From NCBI RefSeq assembly GCF_025370105.1, contig NZ_JANQBK010000004.1:310001-374000 (forward strand): a stretch of DNA of 64,000 nt. Direction: 5' to 3'. A program made the translations under genes and the position numbers. Below, in pieces: positions 10,221 through 18,770 of the stretch. Positions within the stretch are counted from its first letter, which is position 1, and every line of letters begins with the position of its first letter. The notes under the pieces are model-generated. The model saw only the letters and a program-made list of their open reading frames with translations, had not been told where the DNA came from and did no database searches. The stretch comes from Sphingomonas hylomeconis. Its GTDB lineage: Bacteria > Pseudomonadota > Alphaproteobacteria > Sphingomonadales > Sphingomonadaceae.

Positions 10221-11135
10221 GTGCAGCCTTTCCGTCTCGGTACCCGAGGATCGCCACTTGCGCTGGCCCAGGCCGCCATGGTGCGCGACGCGCTCTACGC
10301 GGCGCACGGCTGGTCCGACGGCGCGGTCGAGATCGTGCCGATCCGTACCACCGGCGATCGCGTGCAGGATCGCGCGCTAGCCGAGATCGGCGGCAAGGCG
10401 CTGTGGACCAAGGAGTTGGATCGCGCACTGCTCGACGGCGAGATCGATTGTGCGGTCCATTCGATGAAGGATGTCGAGACGGTGCGGCCCGCCGCGATCG
10501 CGATCGTGGCAATGCTGCAACGCGCCGATGTCCGCGATCGGCTGATCGGCGCGGCCACGCTCGCCGATATCCGCGCGGACGGCGTGGTCGGCAGCAGCTC
10601 ACCACGCCGCGCCGCGCAGGTGCGGCGCCGGCGTCCCGACCTCCAGATCGTCCTGTTCCGCGGCAACGTGGATACGCGGCTGACCAAATTGGCGGCGGGC
10701 GAGGTCGATGCAACCTTGCTTGCCGCGGCGGGGCTCGACCGGCTGGGGCGGCCCGATATCGGCACCGCGATCCCGGTTGACGAGATGCTCCCGGCGCCGG
10801 CGCAGGGCGCGGTCGGGATCGAGACGCGCGCCGACGATGCGCGGGCGAGCGCCATCGTCGGTGCGATCGACCACTTGGCGACGCGGATCTGCGTGCTCGC
10901 CGAACGCGCCGTGCTCGCCGCGCTGCAGGCCGATTGCCATTCGCCGGTCGCCGCTCTGGCCAGCCTGTCGGGCGATACGCTGACGTTGCGCGCGGAGCTG
11001 CTCGCCGAGGATGGCAGCGATGGCGTTGCCGGCCTTATCACCGGCGCGGTCGGCGATACGGCGATGCCTGCGCGGCTGGCGCAGGATCTGCTCGACCGCG
11101 CCAGCCCGGCGATCCGCGCCCTGTTCGCGGGATGA
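10221..11135 (+). CDS. hemC: Porphobilinogen deaminase (hydroxymethylbilane synthase)
   Basis: A 304-residue enzyme that joins four porphobilinogens into hydroxymethylbilane in heme synthesis. It begins FRLGTRGSPLALAQA, has the active-site aspartate in DCAVHSMKD, the arginine-rich SSSPRRAAQVRRRRPD, and the cysteine that carries the dipyrromethane cofactor in ADCHSPVAAL (near residue 238). GTG start with GGAG 8 bases upstream. It overlaps hemD by 4 bases (ATGA), so the two consecutive pathway steps are translationally coupled. Confidence 0.95.
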   Translation: MQPFRLGTRGSPLALAQAAMVRDALYAAHGWSDGAVEIVPIRTTGDRVQDRALAEIGGKALWTKELDRALLDGEIDCAVHSMKDVETVRPAAIAIVAMLQRADVRDRLIGAATLADIRADGVVGSSSPRRAAQVRRRRPDLQIVLFRGNVDTRLTKLAAGEVDATLLAAAGLDRLGRPDIGTAIPVDEMLPAPAQGAVGIETRADDARASAIVGAIDHLATRICVLAERAVLAALQADCHSPVAALASLSGDTLTLRAELLAEDGSDGVAGLITGAVGDTAMPARLAQDLLDRASPAIRALFAG

Positions 11136-11791
11136 GACAGCTGGCGGTGCTGCGGCCCGAACCGGGCAATGCGGCAACCGCCGCCCGGATCGCGTCGGCC
11201 GGCCACGATGCGCTGCGCCTGCCATTTTTTGCGGTCGCCCCGCTCGATTGGACGCCTCCCGACCCGGCCGCGCACGACGCGCTGATCCTGACCAGCGCCA
11301 ACACGCTGCGTCATGGCGGCACGGCGCTGTCGACATTGCGCGCGCTTCCGGTGCTGGCAGTCGGCCAGGCTACCGCCGCGGCGGCACGCACCGCCGGGTA
11401 CCAGGTGCTGCTCACCGGCACTGCCGACGCCGCGCAATTGCTCGCGCTGGCCGAGACGCACGGCATCACGCGGGCGCTGCACCTGGGCGGCCGCGAGCGC
11501 AGCATACCGGAAAGCGACATCGTTGCGGCTGCCATCGCGGTCTATGCCAGCGAACCGCTGCCGATCACCGCGGGACAGATCGCCGCGCTCGATGACACCG
11601 TCGCCCTGCTCCATTCCGTGCGAGCGGCGCGCCGCCTGAGCGAGCTTATGCCGTGCCGCGCCCACCTGCGCATCGCCGCCCTGAGCCCGGCGGTGCGCGA
11701 CGCCGCCGGCACCGGCTGGGCCGCCGCCGTTACCGCTGCAACGCCGCAGGACGCCGCGTTGATCGCGGCCGCGATCACGCTCGCCGATTGA
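11132..11791 (+). CDS. hemD: Uroporphyrinogen-III synthase
   Basis: A 219-residue protein that closes and rearranges hydroxymethylbilane to uroporphyrinogen III. HemD is poorly conserved; support comes from the N-terminal VLRPEPGNAATAARI pattern, the LTSANTLRHGG segment (a T/S-S-x-N/R motif of the first domain), VLAVGQATAAAARTAGY, and the C-terminal AALSPAVRDAAGTGW. The position directly behind hemC settles it. The ATG at 11132 overlaps the hemC stop. Confidence 0.9.
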   Translation: MRQLAVLRPEPGNAATAARIASAGHDALRLPFFAVAPLDWTPPDPAAHDALILTSANTLRHGGTALSTLRALPVLAVGQATAAAARTAGYQVLLTGTADAAQLLALAETHGITRALHLGGRERSIPESDIVAAAIAVYASEPLPITAGQIAALDDTVALLHSVRAARRLSELMPCRAHLRIAALSPAVRDAAGTGWAAAVTAATPQDAALIAAAITLAD

Positions 11792-11822
11792 CCGCCCGAC
11801 TGCGCACGGGGATAAGACCGGA

Positions 11823-12698
11823 ATGAGCGATCACACAACGATGCCGCCGGTTACGCCGGCACGGCCCCGCTTCCGGAGCGCCGCGATCATCGCCGGCCTC
11901 GCCTTTCTCGCCGGTCTGCTCGCGATGGCAGCGGTGCTGCGCTATCAGGCGCGGTGGTTCGGCCTCCCCGCCAGTGTGCCGGTGGTGGCGGCCAAGGGGC
12001 AGGTGCCGGTCGTCGTCGTGCCGGCCACCACCACACCGGCCAGCCCGCCGCCGGTGATCGATCTCGACGCTCTATCGTCGCGCGAGACCCAACTGGCCGG
12101 CCAGCTGGCCGACCTCGAACAACGCACCGCGCGTATCGCCAGCGCCGCCCAAGCCGCCTCTGGCTACGCCACGCGCTCGGAGAACATGCTGGTCGCGTTC
12201 GCGGCGCGCCGCGCGCTCGATCGTGGCCTCGCGCTCGGTTATGTCCAGGATCAGCTGCGTGCCCGCTTCGCCGGCACCCAGCCGCGCGCCGTCGCTGCGA
12301 TCCTGCAGGCGGCACGCGAGCCGGTCACCGTCGCCGAACTGCGTGCCGGGCTCGACGGGATTGCGCCGGAACTCGTCACCGGCCAGGCCAGCACCGGCTG
12401 GCTGGACAGTTTTCGGCGTGAACTCGCCAACCTGATCGTCATCCACCGCGCCGATACCCCTTCCCCGCTGCCGGTCGATCGACTCGCCCGCGCACGCCAG
12501 ATGCTCGAGGGCGGCAAGGTCGAGGCCGCGCTGGCCGAAGTCGCGCGCATGCCCGGCGCGCCGCAAGCCGTGCGCTGGACCACCGCCGCCCGCCGCTATA
12601 TCGGCGCCCGTCAGGCGCTCGACACGATCGAGGCAGCGGCCATTACCGGCCAGGCCAACCCAACCGATATTCCCGGGGCAGTGGCCCCGCCGGGCTGA
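11823..12698 (+). CDS. Inner-membrane protein, HemX/mitofilin-like
   Basis: A 291-residue protein with a short cytoplasmic N-terminus, one membrane helix at about residues 20-40 (AAIIAGLAFLAGLLAMAAVL), a proline-rich linker and a periplasmic, mainly helical domain with a likely coiled coil (ETQLAGQLADLEQRTARIASAAQ). Proteins with this layout commonly follow hemD in alphaproteobacteria and are grouped with HemX and mitofilin; what they do is unclear. It starts 31 bases behind hemD, so it is probably in the hemCD operon. Confidence 0.75.
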   Translation: MSDHTTMPPVTPARPRFRSAAIIAGLAFLAGLLAMAAVLRYQARWFGLPASVPVVAAKGQVPVVVVPATTTPASPPPVIDLDALSSRETQLAGQLADLEQRTARIASAAQAASGYATRSENMLVAFAARRALDRGLALGYVQDQLRARFAGTQPRAVAAILQAAREPVTVAELRAGLDGIAPELVTGQASTGWLDSFRRELANLIVIHRADTPSPLPVDRLARARQMLEGGKVEAALAEVARMPGAPQAVRWTTAARRYIGARQALDTIEAAAITGQANPTDIPGAVAPPG

Positions 12699-12699
12699 G

Positions 12700-13496
12700 C
12701 TATTTCAGCCGGTCGATCAGCGCCAGCGCGCCGGCCGGGGCGCGAACCTTGGCGCCATTGATGAAGAACACGAACGTGTCGCGGCCGACCGATTTAGGCG
12801 CCGTTGTCTCGACATAGGGCAGTCCCTCAGGTGCACCGCCCGCCGCCCAAGACCGCGCCGCTTCCGCCCAATGATCGAGCTGCTGGTCGGTATAGCCGGT
12901 GGTCACGTCCTCCGCGGCGTTTTCCAGGCGCGCATAGACGAAGTCGCCCGTGACATCGGCGATTGCCGGATAGTCCGCCGAGTCTGCATAGACCACGGTT
13001 ACGCCCGCCTTGCGGCACAGCGCGATGAATTCGGGCACTGCGAAACTTTCGTGCCGCACGTGGACGGCGTGGCGCAGCGCGATGCCGCCTTGCTTGGCCG
13101 GCAGCAGATCGAGGAACGCGCCGAAATCGTCCGCGTCGAACTTCTTGGTCGCCATGAACTGCCACAGAATCGGGCCGAGCTTGTCGCCCAGTTCGACGAT
13201 GCCCTGGGAGAGGAACCGCTCGATCGACTCGCCCGCCTCGGCCAAAACCTTGCGGTTGGTGGTATAGCGCGACGCCTTCAACGCGAACACGAAGCCATCC
13301 GGCGCGGTTTTCGCCCAGGTCGCGAAGGTCGCCGGCTTCTGCGTGCTGTAATAGGTGCCGTTGACCTCGATCGCCGTTACCGCGCGAGACGCGAATTCGA
13401 GCTCCTTCTTGTGCGGCAGCCCGTCGGGAAGAACACGCCGCGCCACGGTTCAAAGGTCCAGCCGCCGATTCCGACGCGAATCTCATTTTTGCTCAT
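12700..13496 (-). pseudogene. DUF72 domain protein gene interrupted by a one-base frameshift
   Basis: From the ATG at 13496 the protein reads MSKNEIRVGIGGWTFEPWRG VFFPTG and then leaves the family pattern. From about 13418 a different frame continues with LPHKKELEFASRAVTAIEVNG and runs to the stop at 12700 as a normal DUF72 protein. Together the halves give the whole domain. The span is 797 bases, one short of 798, which fits one lost base near 13418-13421, where family logic expects GGCCTG and the DNA has GGCTG. A GTG at 13446 could start the downstream frame, but that product would lack the conserved IGGWTFEPWRG strand. Either a real frameshift or a sequencing error. Confidence 0.85.
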
Positions 13497-13591
13497 CCGA
13501 ACCATATAGCCGGAAGTGGCGGAAGCGTCGCGGCAAACGCACGCGGTCGCGTACCGGGCAGATGCGCCGACGGCGCGGCCGATGGGCGCGC

Positions 13592-13930
13592 TCAGATCGT
13601 GCGCAGCGCCTGATAGCCGGGCAAGCCGGGCATCGCATCGATCCAGAAGTCGTCGGCGCGACAGCCCGGCAGATAATCGCGCGTCGCCAGCACCGCGGGT
13701 GCGCACAGGGCGATGATGCAGGCGGCGATGTCCGGCGCATCGGCGGGGCCGATCGTGTCGATGATATCCTCGTCGGCAAGCGCGTCGCCACGCAGTTGCG
13801 CGATCGCGGCGCGCCAAAGCGCCTCCGGATCATCCAGTACCAGGGTCAGCGACAGGCGATATTCGGGTTGCGGCCCGCAAGTGCGCTGCCCGGCGTCGTG
13901 CCGGAGCCCCCTGATCTCGACTGGATGCAT
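13592..13930 (-). CDS. Hypothetical protein, 112 residues
   Basis: I do not recognise this protein. It is small, acidic and without signal peptide or membrane helix. The middle is helical (DPEALWRAAIAQLRGDALADEDIIDTIGP) and the end aromatic (DDFWIDAMPGLPGYQAL). Codon use matches the surrounding genes and the ATG at 13930 is plausible. A possible -10 element (ACTATAGGG on the minus strand, 14002-14010) lies about 75 bases upstream. It is at the edge of the flagellar block, two genes from flagellin, but a flagellar role is only a guess from position. Confidence 0.55.
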   Translation of the reverse strand: MHPVEIRGLRHDAGQRTCGPQPEYRLSLTLVLDDPEALWRAAIAQLRGDALADEDIIDTIGPADAPDIAACIIALCAPAVLATRDYLPGCRADDFWIDAMPGLPGYQALRTI

Positions 13931-14035
13931 CGACGTTCCCCGTTTCAGACCGTGACGGATTTCATTGCGCCGCCACCGCGCGCACGGAAATATCGAGTTT
14001 TCCCTATAGTAGTTGTGCGTAGCCGCCCGGCCCGA

Positions 14036-14425
14036 TCACCGCATCGAGCGTCCATGCGCCAGGATGATGCAGAGCTCGGCGAACAGCCGGTCCCACAGGC
14101 CAGACGGGATCGCCAATGCTGGACCGGAGGGTTTTTCGACCAGGATCGCAGAGACCGGGTCGCGCACCAGGCGCAGGACGATGCCGTGCGGGCCGGCCAG
14201 ACGCTCATCCGGCAGGTCGCCCTTGCCCGCCAGCCGTGCCGACATGACGAAGCCCGCCAGAACGTCCGCGCCATATTGATCGAGCGTCAGGTGCGGCCGA
14301 CCCGAGAGATCGGGCCGGGCAAAGGTTACGGACATCGCGCCCGGATGACGTTCGGCCCTGAGCTGAAGTCGTAACCCGAACGCGTCGATGATTTCGCGGG
14401 AACGGGAGAAAATATCGTGGCGCAT
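14036..14425 (-). CDS. Hypothetical protein, 129 residues, next to flagellin
   Basis: No family recognised. The protein is soluble-looking, with a beta-rich middle (GAMSVTFARPDLSGRPHLTL, then GIVLRLVRDPVSAILVEKP) and a helical C-terminus (LWDRLFAELCIILAHGRS). It lies on the same strand as flagellin, 160 bases downstream and beyond the flagellin terminator, so it probably has its own promoter or depends on readthrough. It does not resemble FlaF or FlbT, the regulators often found beside alphaproteobacterial flagellin genes. Confidence 0.55.
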   Translation of the reverse strand: MRHDIFSRSREIIDAFGLRLQLRAERHPGAMSVTFARPDLSGRPHLTLDQYGADVLAGFVMSARLAGKGDLPDERLAGPHGIVLRLVRDPVSAILVEKPSGPALAIPSGLWDRLFAELCIILAHGRSMR

Positions 14426-14496
14426 GCCGACATTCTAGAGATTTCACAGCCACTTCGGACGCAGATGCGGCGTAAGTGGCGGGATGCTGGTGATAC

Positions 14497-14535
14497 GAAA
14501 ACGGGCGGCTGAACGGGATACCCGTCCAGCCGCCC
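14497..14535 (-). terminator. Rho-independent terminator downstream of flagellin
   Basis: On the minus strand GGGCGGCTG-x-ACGGG-TAT-CCCGT-x-CAGCCGCCC folds into a 14-base-pair stem with one internal mismatch (arms 14503-14517 and 14521-14535), followed by GTTTTCG. It is 50 bases beyond the flagellin stop and is the strongest terminator signal in the flagellar block, as expected behind a highly expressed gene. Confidence 0.85.
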
Positions 14536-14544
14536 GCCCCCTGT

Positions 14545-14575
14545 CGCCGATCCCGTCGGGGGGGATGGATCGGCG
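14545..14575 (-). repeat. Second hairpin behind flagellin
   Basis: CGCCGATCC (14545-14553) and GGATCGGCG (14567-14575) form a perfect 9-base-pair stem with a 13-base loop, 9 bases after the flagellin stop and just before the terminator. It has no U-tract of its own. It may protect the 3' end of the flagellin mRNA. Confidence 0.6.
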
Positions 14576-14584
14576 AGGAGAAGT

Positions 14585-15403
14585 TTAACGGAACAGCGAG
14601 GTGATGGTCTGCGGCGCCTGATTGGCGATCGACAGTGCCTGTACGCCCAGCTGCTGCTTGACCTGCAGCGCCTGGAGACGTGCCGATTCCTTGGCCAGAT
14701 CGGCATCGACGAGATTGCCGATCCCGCTTTCGATCACGTCGGACAGCTTGCTGACAAACGAGGCCTGGCCATCGATCTTGCGCGACGCCGCACCCAGGGT
14801 GCTGAGCTTGCCGTTGATCGCAGCCGCCTGCGTGTCGAGCGTATCGACCATCGTCTTCGCCGTGGCGGCGTCGGTGAATGTCGCACCGATTGCCGTCACG
14901 ATCGCCGTGAAATCCTGGTTGTCCACGTCCAGCGTCGTAGCCGCCGTATCGGTCGACTGCAGCGCCTTCACGTCGCCACCGGCAGCCTTGAGCAAGTTGG
15001 TCCCGTTGAATTCCGAAGAATCGATGATCGTGTTGATCTGCTCCTTCAGGGCATCGAAATCCTTGCCCATGGCGGTCCGGCTGTCAGCGTCCAGCCCCTC
15101 GTCCGACGCAGCCGTCGCATTTGCCTTCATCTGGTTGACGAGGTCCGAGATCTGCTCCGCACCGGCCACCGCCACATCGGTCGCGCTTTTGGCGCGGCTG
15201 AGCGACGAGCCCACCGACTTCAGCCCGCCCAGGTCGCCGCGAAGCGTCTGTGCGATCGTGAAGGCGGCCGAATCGTCTTTGGTCGTGGCGACGTTCATGC
15301 CGGTGTTGATGCGATTCTGGGTGGTGGCCAGGCTCTTGTTGGTCGCGTTGAGGCTCTGGAGAGCCGCCATTGCGCCGACATTGGTGTTCACGGAAAAGCC
15401 CAT
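14585..15403 (-). CDS. fliC: Flagellin
   Basis: A 272-residue flagellin made almost only of the D0 and D1 domains. The N-terminal part reads FSVNTNVGAMAALQSLN, then QNRINTGMNVATTKDDSAAFTIAQ. The C-terminal part has ADLAKESARLQALQVKQQLGVQALSIANQ and ends LFR. There is no large variable D2/D3 insert, which is typical of alphaproteobacteria such as Caulobacter. No signal peptide, as expected for type III export. The ATG at 15403 has AGAAGGGA as ribosome site. Monocistronic: 200 bases of leader upstream, terminator behind. Confidence 0.95.
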   Translation of the reverse strand: MGFSVNTNVGAMAALQSLNATNKSLATTQNRINTGMNVATTKDDSAAFTIAQTLRGDLGGLKSVGSSLSRAKSATDVAVAGAEQISDLVNQMKANATAASDEGLDADSRTAMGKDFDALKEQINTIIDSSEFNGTNLLKAAGGDVKALQSTDTAATTLDVDNQDFTAIVTAIGATFTDAATAKTMVDTLDTQAAAINGKLSTLGAASRKIDGQASFVSKLSDVIESGIGNLVDADLAKESARLQALQVKQQLGVQALSIANQAPQTITSLFR

Positions 15404-15607
15404 ATCATTGTCCCTTCTGGAAATGGCGGTCGCTTCTGCGACCGGGGGTCGATCCGGCGCCCCGCCGACGGTCCGCAGTTCGCGGCTCGCCCTCTATTGT
15501 GGACGTCACACGCACCATCCGGTCGCGACGTGACAAGAATGATCGTTAACGCTGCCCGCTCCGGTGCGTGTCGCGCGCGGCCGGACGCGTGTGCAGCAAA
15601 CGATCGA

Positions 15608-17419
15608 TTACGCGAACTGGAGCAGGGGCGTCGTAGTGCCCCGCGCCGCAGCAGGTGCCGAGCGCGACGTCTGGCGACGATCGATCGCCACGGGCAGATC
15701 GACCTCGCGCCGATCCCATTCGAAGGTATTGGCCTGATCGACCATCTCGCGCGTCTCGCGCAACAGGCCCTGCGCCGCCGCGGACGTCTGTTCGACCATC
15801 GCGGCATTCTGCTGCGTGGTCATGTCGATCTGCCGCACCGCATCGGCTATCTGTCGGATCGCCTCGGCCTGGGCGCTGCTTTCGCGCGTCAGCAGCGTCA
15901 GCAATTGGTCTACCGCGCCGACATCGTCGACGATGGCGGCAAAATCCTGTTCGACGGCCTCGACCTCACTGACGGCGTGCTGGATGTGATCGGCGGTCGC
16001 CGTCAATTGTGCCCGTGCTGTCTGCGCTTCCTGCTCGGCGCGATAGGCAAGCTGGGAAACCAGGTCGGCGACGACCGCAAAGCCGTGTCCCGCCTCGCCG
16101 GCGCTACCCGCTTCGATGGCGGCATTCATCGCCAGTACGCGGGTCTGAAACGCAATCTTGTCGAGCGCATCCATCACCCCCGACACGGTATTGGCGCTGT
16201 CGCGCACCGCGACCATCGCGGCCGCCGCGGACTGTGCCTTGGCCGATCCCCGATCGACGGCGGTGCGCGCGCGCGCCGCCGATTCCGCGGTCTGGTGCGC
16301 CGCGGTCTGTGTGGCTTCGATACGCGCATCGACGGTGACAAGGGCGGCGGACGTCTGCTCCAGTGCGGCGGCGTTGGATTGCGTGCGCACCGCCAGATCC
16401 TGCGAGGCTACGGCGATCTCATCCGCCGCCATGCGGATCGCGTCGGCGCGCGCGACGACGGTCTGCACCATCTTGCGCAGCGTGCCGATCGCCTGGTTCA
16501 TGTTCTTCCCGACAACCGCATATTCTCCGGGAAAGTCGATCGCCAGTTGCCGACGCAGATCGCCGCTCGCCATCTTGACGAGCATATCGGCCAGCGTCCG
16601 GGTGATCGTGCCTGTTTCGGCGGCCAGCTGCGCATCCGCCTCGGCACGGCGTTGCGTGGCATCGCGAAATTGCGCAACCGCAAGAGATAGCGCGCCGACC
16701 TCGTCGGTGCGATCGGCATAGGGCACGGGCAGACGCGCGCCTGCCGCGAGCTGCGTGGTGACTTCGGCAACATCACCGAGCGGCGTAATGACCCGACGGA
16801 TGAGCATGATGGAAGCGGTCGCGGTGCCGGCGATCACGCATAACCCCAGCACGACAAGCAGAATGATCGTCCGGGTCAGCGTCGTATCGGCATCCTGGAT
16901 GAGGGCCGCCTGATTCCGTTGCGCGGCCAGGACCAACGCGTCGATTTCGCGACGATGCCGCGTATAGGCGTCGGATATGAGCGCATAGGCCGCGCGGGCG
17001 TCGGTCGCGTCGTTGCGGCGCACTGCGGGGATCAAACCGGTGTCGACAGCACGCCAGAAATCCTCTGCGGGGCGATAGCTGTCCACGATCATGCGCCGCT
17101 TGATTTCCGATGGAAGATCAGCCCGCGTCCAATATTCGTGTCGCTCGTCATACTGGCGCCGCAGCAGCTGCAGCCGCGCGATCCGCGCCGCGCCATCCTG
17201 CGGCAGGGAAACGAGCTGCGTCGCCTCGAGATAGGCCTCGATGACATAAGCGGGTGGCGGCAGGATGTCGGCCACCAGATCCGACGATTGCTGAAGCTGG
17301 CGTTGCGCCGGCCCGCCGATGCGGATCGCATTGACGCTGACCGATGCAATCAGCACGCCTGCCAGCAACAGCCCTAGAAGAGCAGCGCTTCCTAGCCTGA
17401 CCAACCGTTTAATCGACAT
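15608..17419 (-). CDS. Methyl-accepting chemotaxis protein
   Basis: A 603-residue chemoreceptor. TM1 is near residues 8-30, a helical periplasmic sensor of about 150 residues follows, TM2 is near 180-203 (IILLVVLGLCVIAGTATASIML), then HAMP and the signalling hairpin. The hairpin tip reads IAFQTRVLAMNAAIEAGSAGE where most receptors have IAFQTNxLALNAAxEAARAGE; kinase-contact residues are mostly kept. I take the ATG at 17419 (MSIKRLVRL), with AGGAAAC as ribosome site, over the GTG at 17452. No CheR-tether motif at the C-terminus. It lies between flagellin and flgH on the same strand but with its own leader. Confidence 0.9.
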   Translation of the reverse strand: MSIKRLVRLGSAALLGLLLAGVLIASVSVNAIRIGGPAQRQLQQSSDLVADILPPPAYVIEAYLEATQLVSLPQDGAARIARLQLLRRQYDERHEYWTRADLPSEIKRRMIVDSYRPAEDFWRAVDTGLIPAVRRNDATDARAAYALISDAYTRHRREIDALVLAAQRNQAALIQDADTTLTRTIILLVVLGLCVIAGTATASIMLIRRVITPLGDVAEVTTQLAAGARLPVPYADRTDEVGALSLAVAQFRDATQRRAEADAQLAAETGTITRTLADMLVKMASGDLRRQLAIDFPGEYAVVGKNMNQAIGTLRKMVQTVVARADAIRMAADEIAVASQDLAVRTQSNAAALEQTSAALVTVDARIEATQTAAHQTAESAARARTAVDRGSAKAQSAAAAMVAVRDSANTVSGVMDALDKIAFQTRVLAMNAAIEAGSAGEAGHGFAVVADLVSQLAYRAEQEAQTARAQLTATADHIQHAVSEVEAVEQDFAAIVDDVGAVDQLLTLLTRESSAQAEAIRQIADAVRQIDMTTQQNAAMVEQTSAAAQGLLRETREMVDQANTFEWDRREVDLPVAIDRRQTSRSAPAAARGTTTPLLQFA

Positions 17420-17533
17420 CGGCGTTTCCTGACTGAATCTCATCCTGACCATAGTAGCAGCGGGCGGCGGGCGGCGGACGCTGCAGCGTTACAATCCGCT
17501 GCTGCGTCCGTCTGTGAAGAACCGGCATATCCT

Positions 17534-18289
17534 TCAGAAGGGGAATAAAGCGTCGTAAATCTGCTGCCCCCAGCGCGCCTGCTGCGCGTCGGACAGCTGC
17601 CCGCGTCCGCCATAACTGATCCGTGCTTCGGCGATCTGCGAATGGCGGATCGAATTGTCCCGCGCGATGTCCTGCGGGCGAACGATCCCGGTGACGATCA
17701 GCTCGCGCAACTCGTAATTGACGCGTACTTCCTGTCGCCCGCGAACCATCAGATTGCCATTTGGCAGCACCGCCGTGACGATAGCGGACATCGTCATGCT
17801 GATCGTTTCCGACCGGCTGATATTGCCGCCGCCGGACGACTGCGACTTGGAGTTGGTACTGGCGAGATTGGTCGGATCGATGCTCTTGGGCAACAGCTTG
17901 TCGAGCCCGAGCAGCGCACCGATGCCGGCATTTTCCGAGCCCGATCGGTTGCGCGATGTCGTGTTTCCGACTTCGGCCTTGTCGGCGATGTTGATGCGGA
18001 TGGTGAGGATGTCGCCGACCCGCGCGGCGCGCTGGTCGCCCAGGAAGGCCGCCGCACCGACGCGGAACAGCGATGCGCTGGCCGCCGGTGCGGTGCCGTC
18101 CGGACCAGCCGGCACGGCGTCGCGACGCAAGCTCGCGCCCGACTGGCCCAACGATGCTTCGATCGTCGGCGCATCGCCCGGATCGGCGGGCGACAGCTTG
18201 GGTGCCTTGCCGACGTTCTCGAGCCGCCCGACGACGCCGCAGCCGGATAGCAGCAGTACCATCCCAGCCAGGGACGCGATGAATTTCAT
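17534..18289 (-). CDS. flgH: Flagellar L-ring protein FlgH
   Basis: A 251-residue outer-membrane lipoprotein that forms the L ring around the flagellar rod. The signal peptide ends in the lipobox LLSGC with the acylated cysteine near residue 17. The family core is visible: ASLFRVGAAAFLGDQRAARVGDILTIRI, and VLPNGNLMVRGRQEVRVNYELRELIVTGIVRPQDI, a diagnostic FlgH block. I use the ATG at 18289, with GGAG upstream, rather than the GTG two codons earlier. Last gene of flgF-flgG-flgA-flgH. P-ring flgI, often next, is absent from this window. Confidence 0.95.
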   Translation of the reverse strand: MKFIASLAGMVLLLSGCGVVGRLENVGKAPKLSPADPGDAPTIEASLGQSGASLRRDAVPAGPDGTAPAASASLFRVGAAAFLGDQRAARVGDILTIRINIADKAEVGNTTSRNRSGSENAGIGALLGLDKLLPKSIDPTNLASTNSKSQSSGGGNISRSETISMTMSAIVTAVLPNGNLMVRGRQEVRVNYELRELIVTGIVRPQDIARDNSIRHSQIAEARISYGGRGQLSDAQQARWGQQIYDALFPF

Positions 18290-18305
18290 GGTCACTCTCC
18301 CGAAA

Positions 18306-18770
18306 TCAGCGGCCGACCAGCACCAATCCGCTGGCCGCGACGACGCCGTCGACGGTGCGGTTGGTCTCGCTCACGACGGCCCGCAGCGCCTCGCCCGAAC
18401 CGCCATCGCCCAGCGCCCGTCCCGCCGTGGTGATCAGCAATCCCCGGTTGCGATAGGCAATCGTCACGGCGTCGCCGCGGTGCACCAGGCGCAGCGGCGC
18501 GACATCGGTGATGCGCACCACGTTGCCCGGCGAAAGCGACCGTAGCGCCTCTTTCCCCACGATATCGCTGGCCGACAGCGCGCCGCGGGCCTGTGCGATC
18601 TGGCGGGTCTCGATCGCGAAGTCGCCGGCGGACAATGGCTCGCCACGCAATATCGGGCGCGCCAGCACGAAGACCTCCTGCGTTGGCGGCGCCGCACCCG
18701 GCGGCGCGAGCTGCGCCTGCACGGATCCTGCAAACACCGTGGCAGCGATCAGGGCGAGGCGACGGGTCAT
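18306..18770 (-). CDS. flgA: Flagella basal body P-ring formation protein FlgA
   Basis: A 154-residue periplasmic chaperone for P-ring assembly. The signal peptide MTRRLALIAATVFAGSVQAQ is followed by the SAF-type core: LARPILRGEPLSAGDFAIETR, then VVRITDVAPLRLVHRGDAVTI and the C-terminal DGVVAASGLVLVG. It is shorter than E. coli FlgA, lacking the N-terminal extension, as is common in alphaproteobacteria. Overlaps flgG by 4 bases. Confidence 0.9.
   Translation of the reverse strand: MTRRLALIAATVFAGSVQAQLAPPGAAPPTQEVFVLARPILRGEPLSAGDFAIETRQIAQARGALSASDIVGKEALRSLSPGNVVRITDVAPLRLVHRGDAVTIAYRNRGLLITTAGRALGDGGSGEALRAVVSETNRTVDGVVAASGLVLVGR

Noticed and set aside
15540..15550. GTTAAC near the flagellin promoter as a CtrA site
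   Set aside because: A single GTTAAC is too short. The spaced TTAA-N7-TTAA pattern is missing, also at the similar GTTAAC before 32080.
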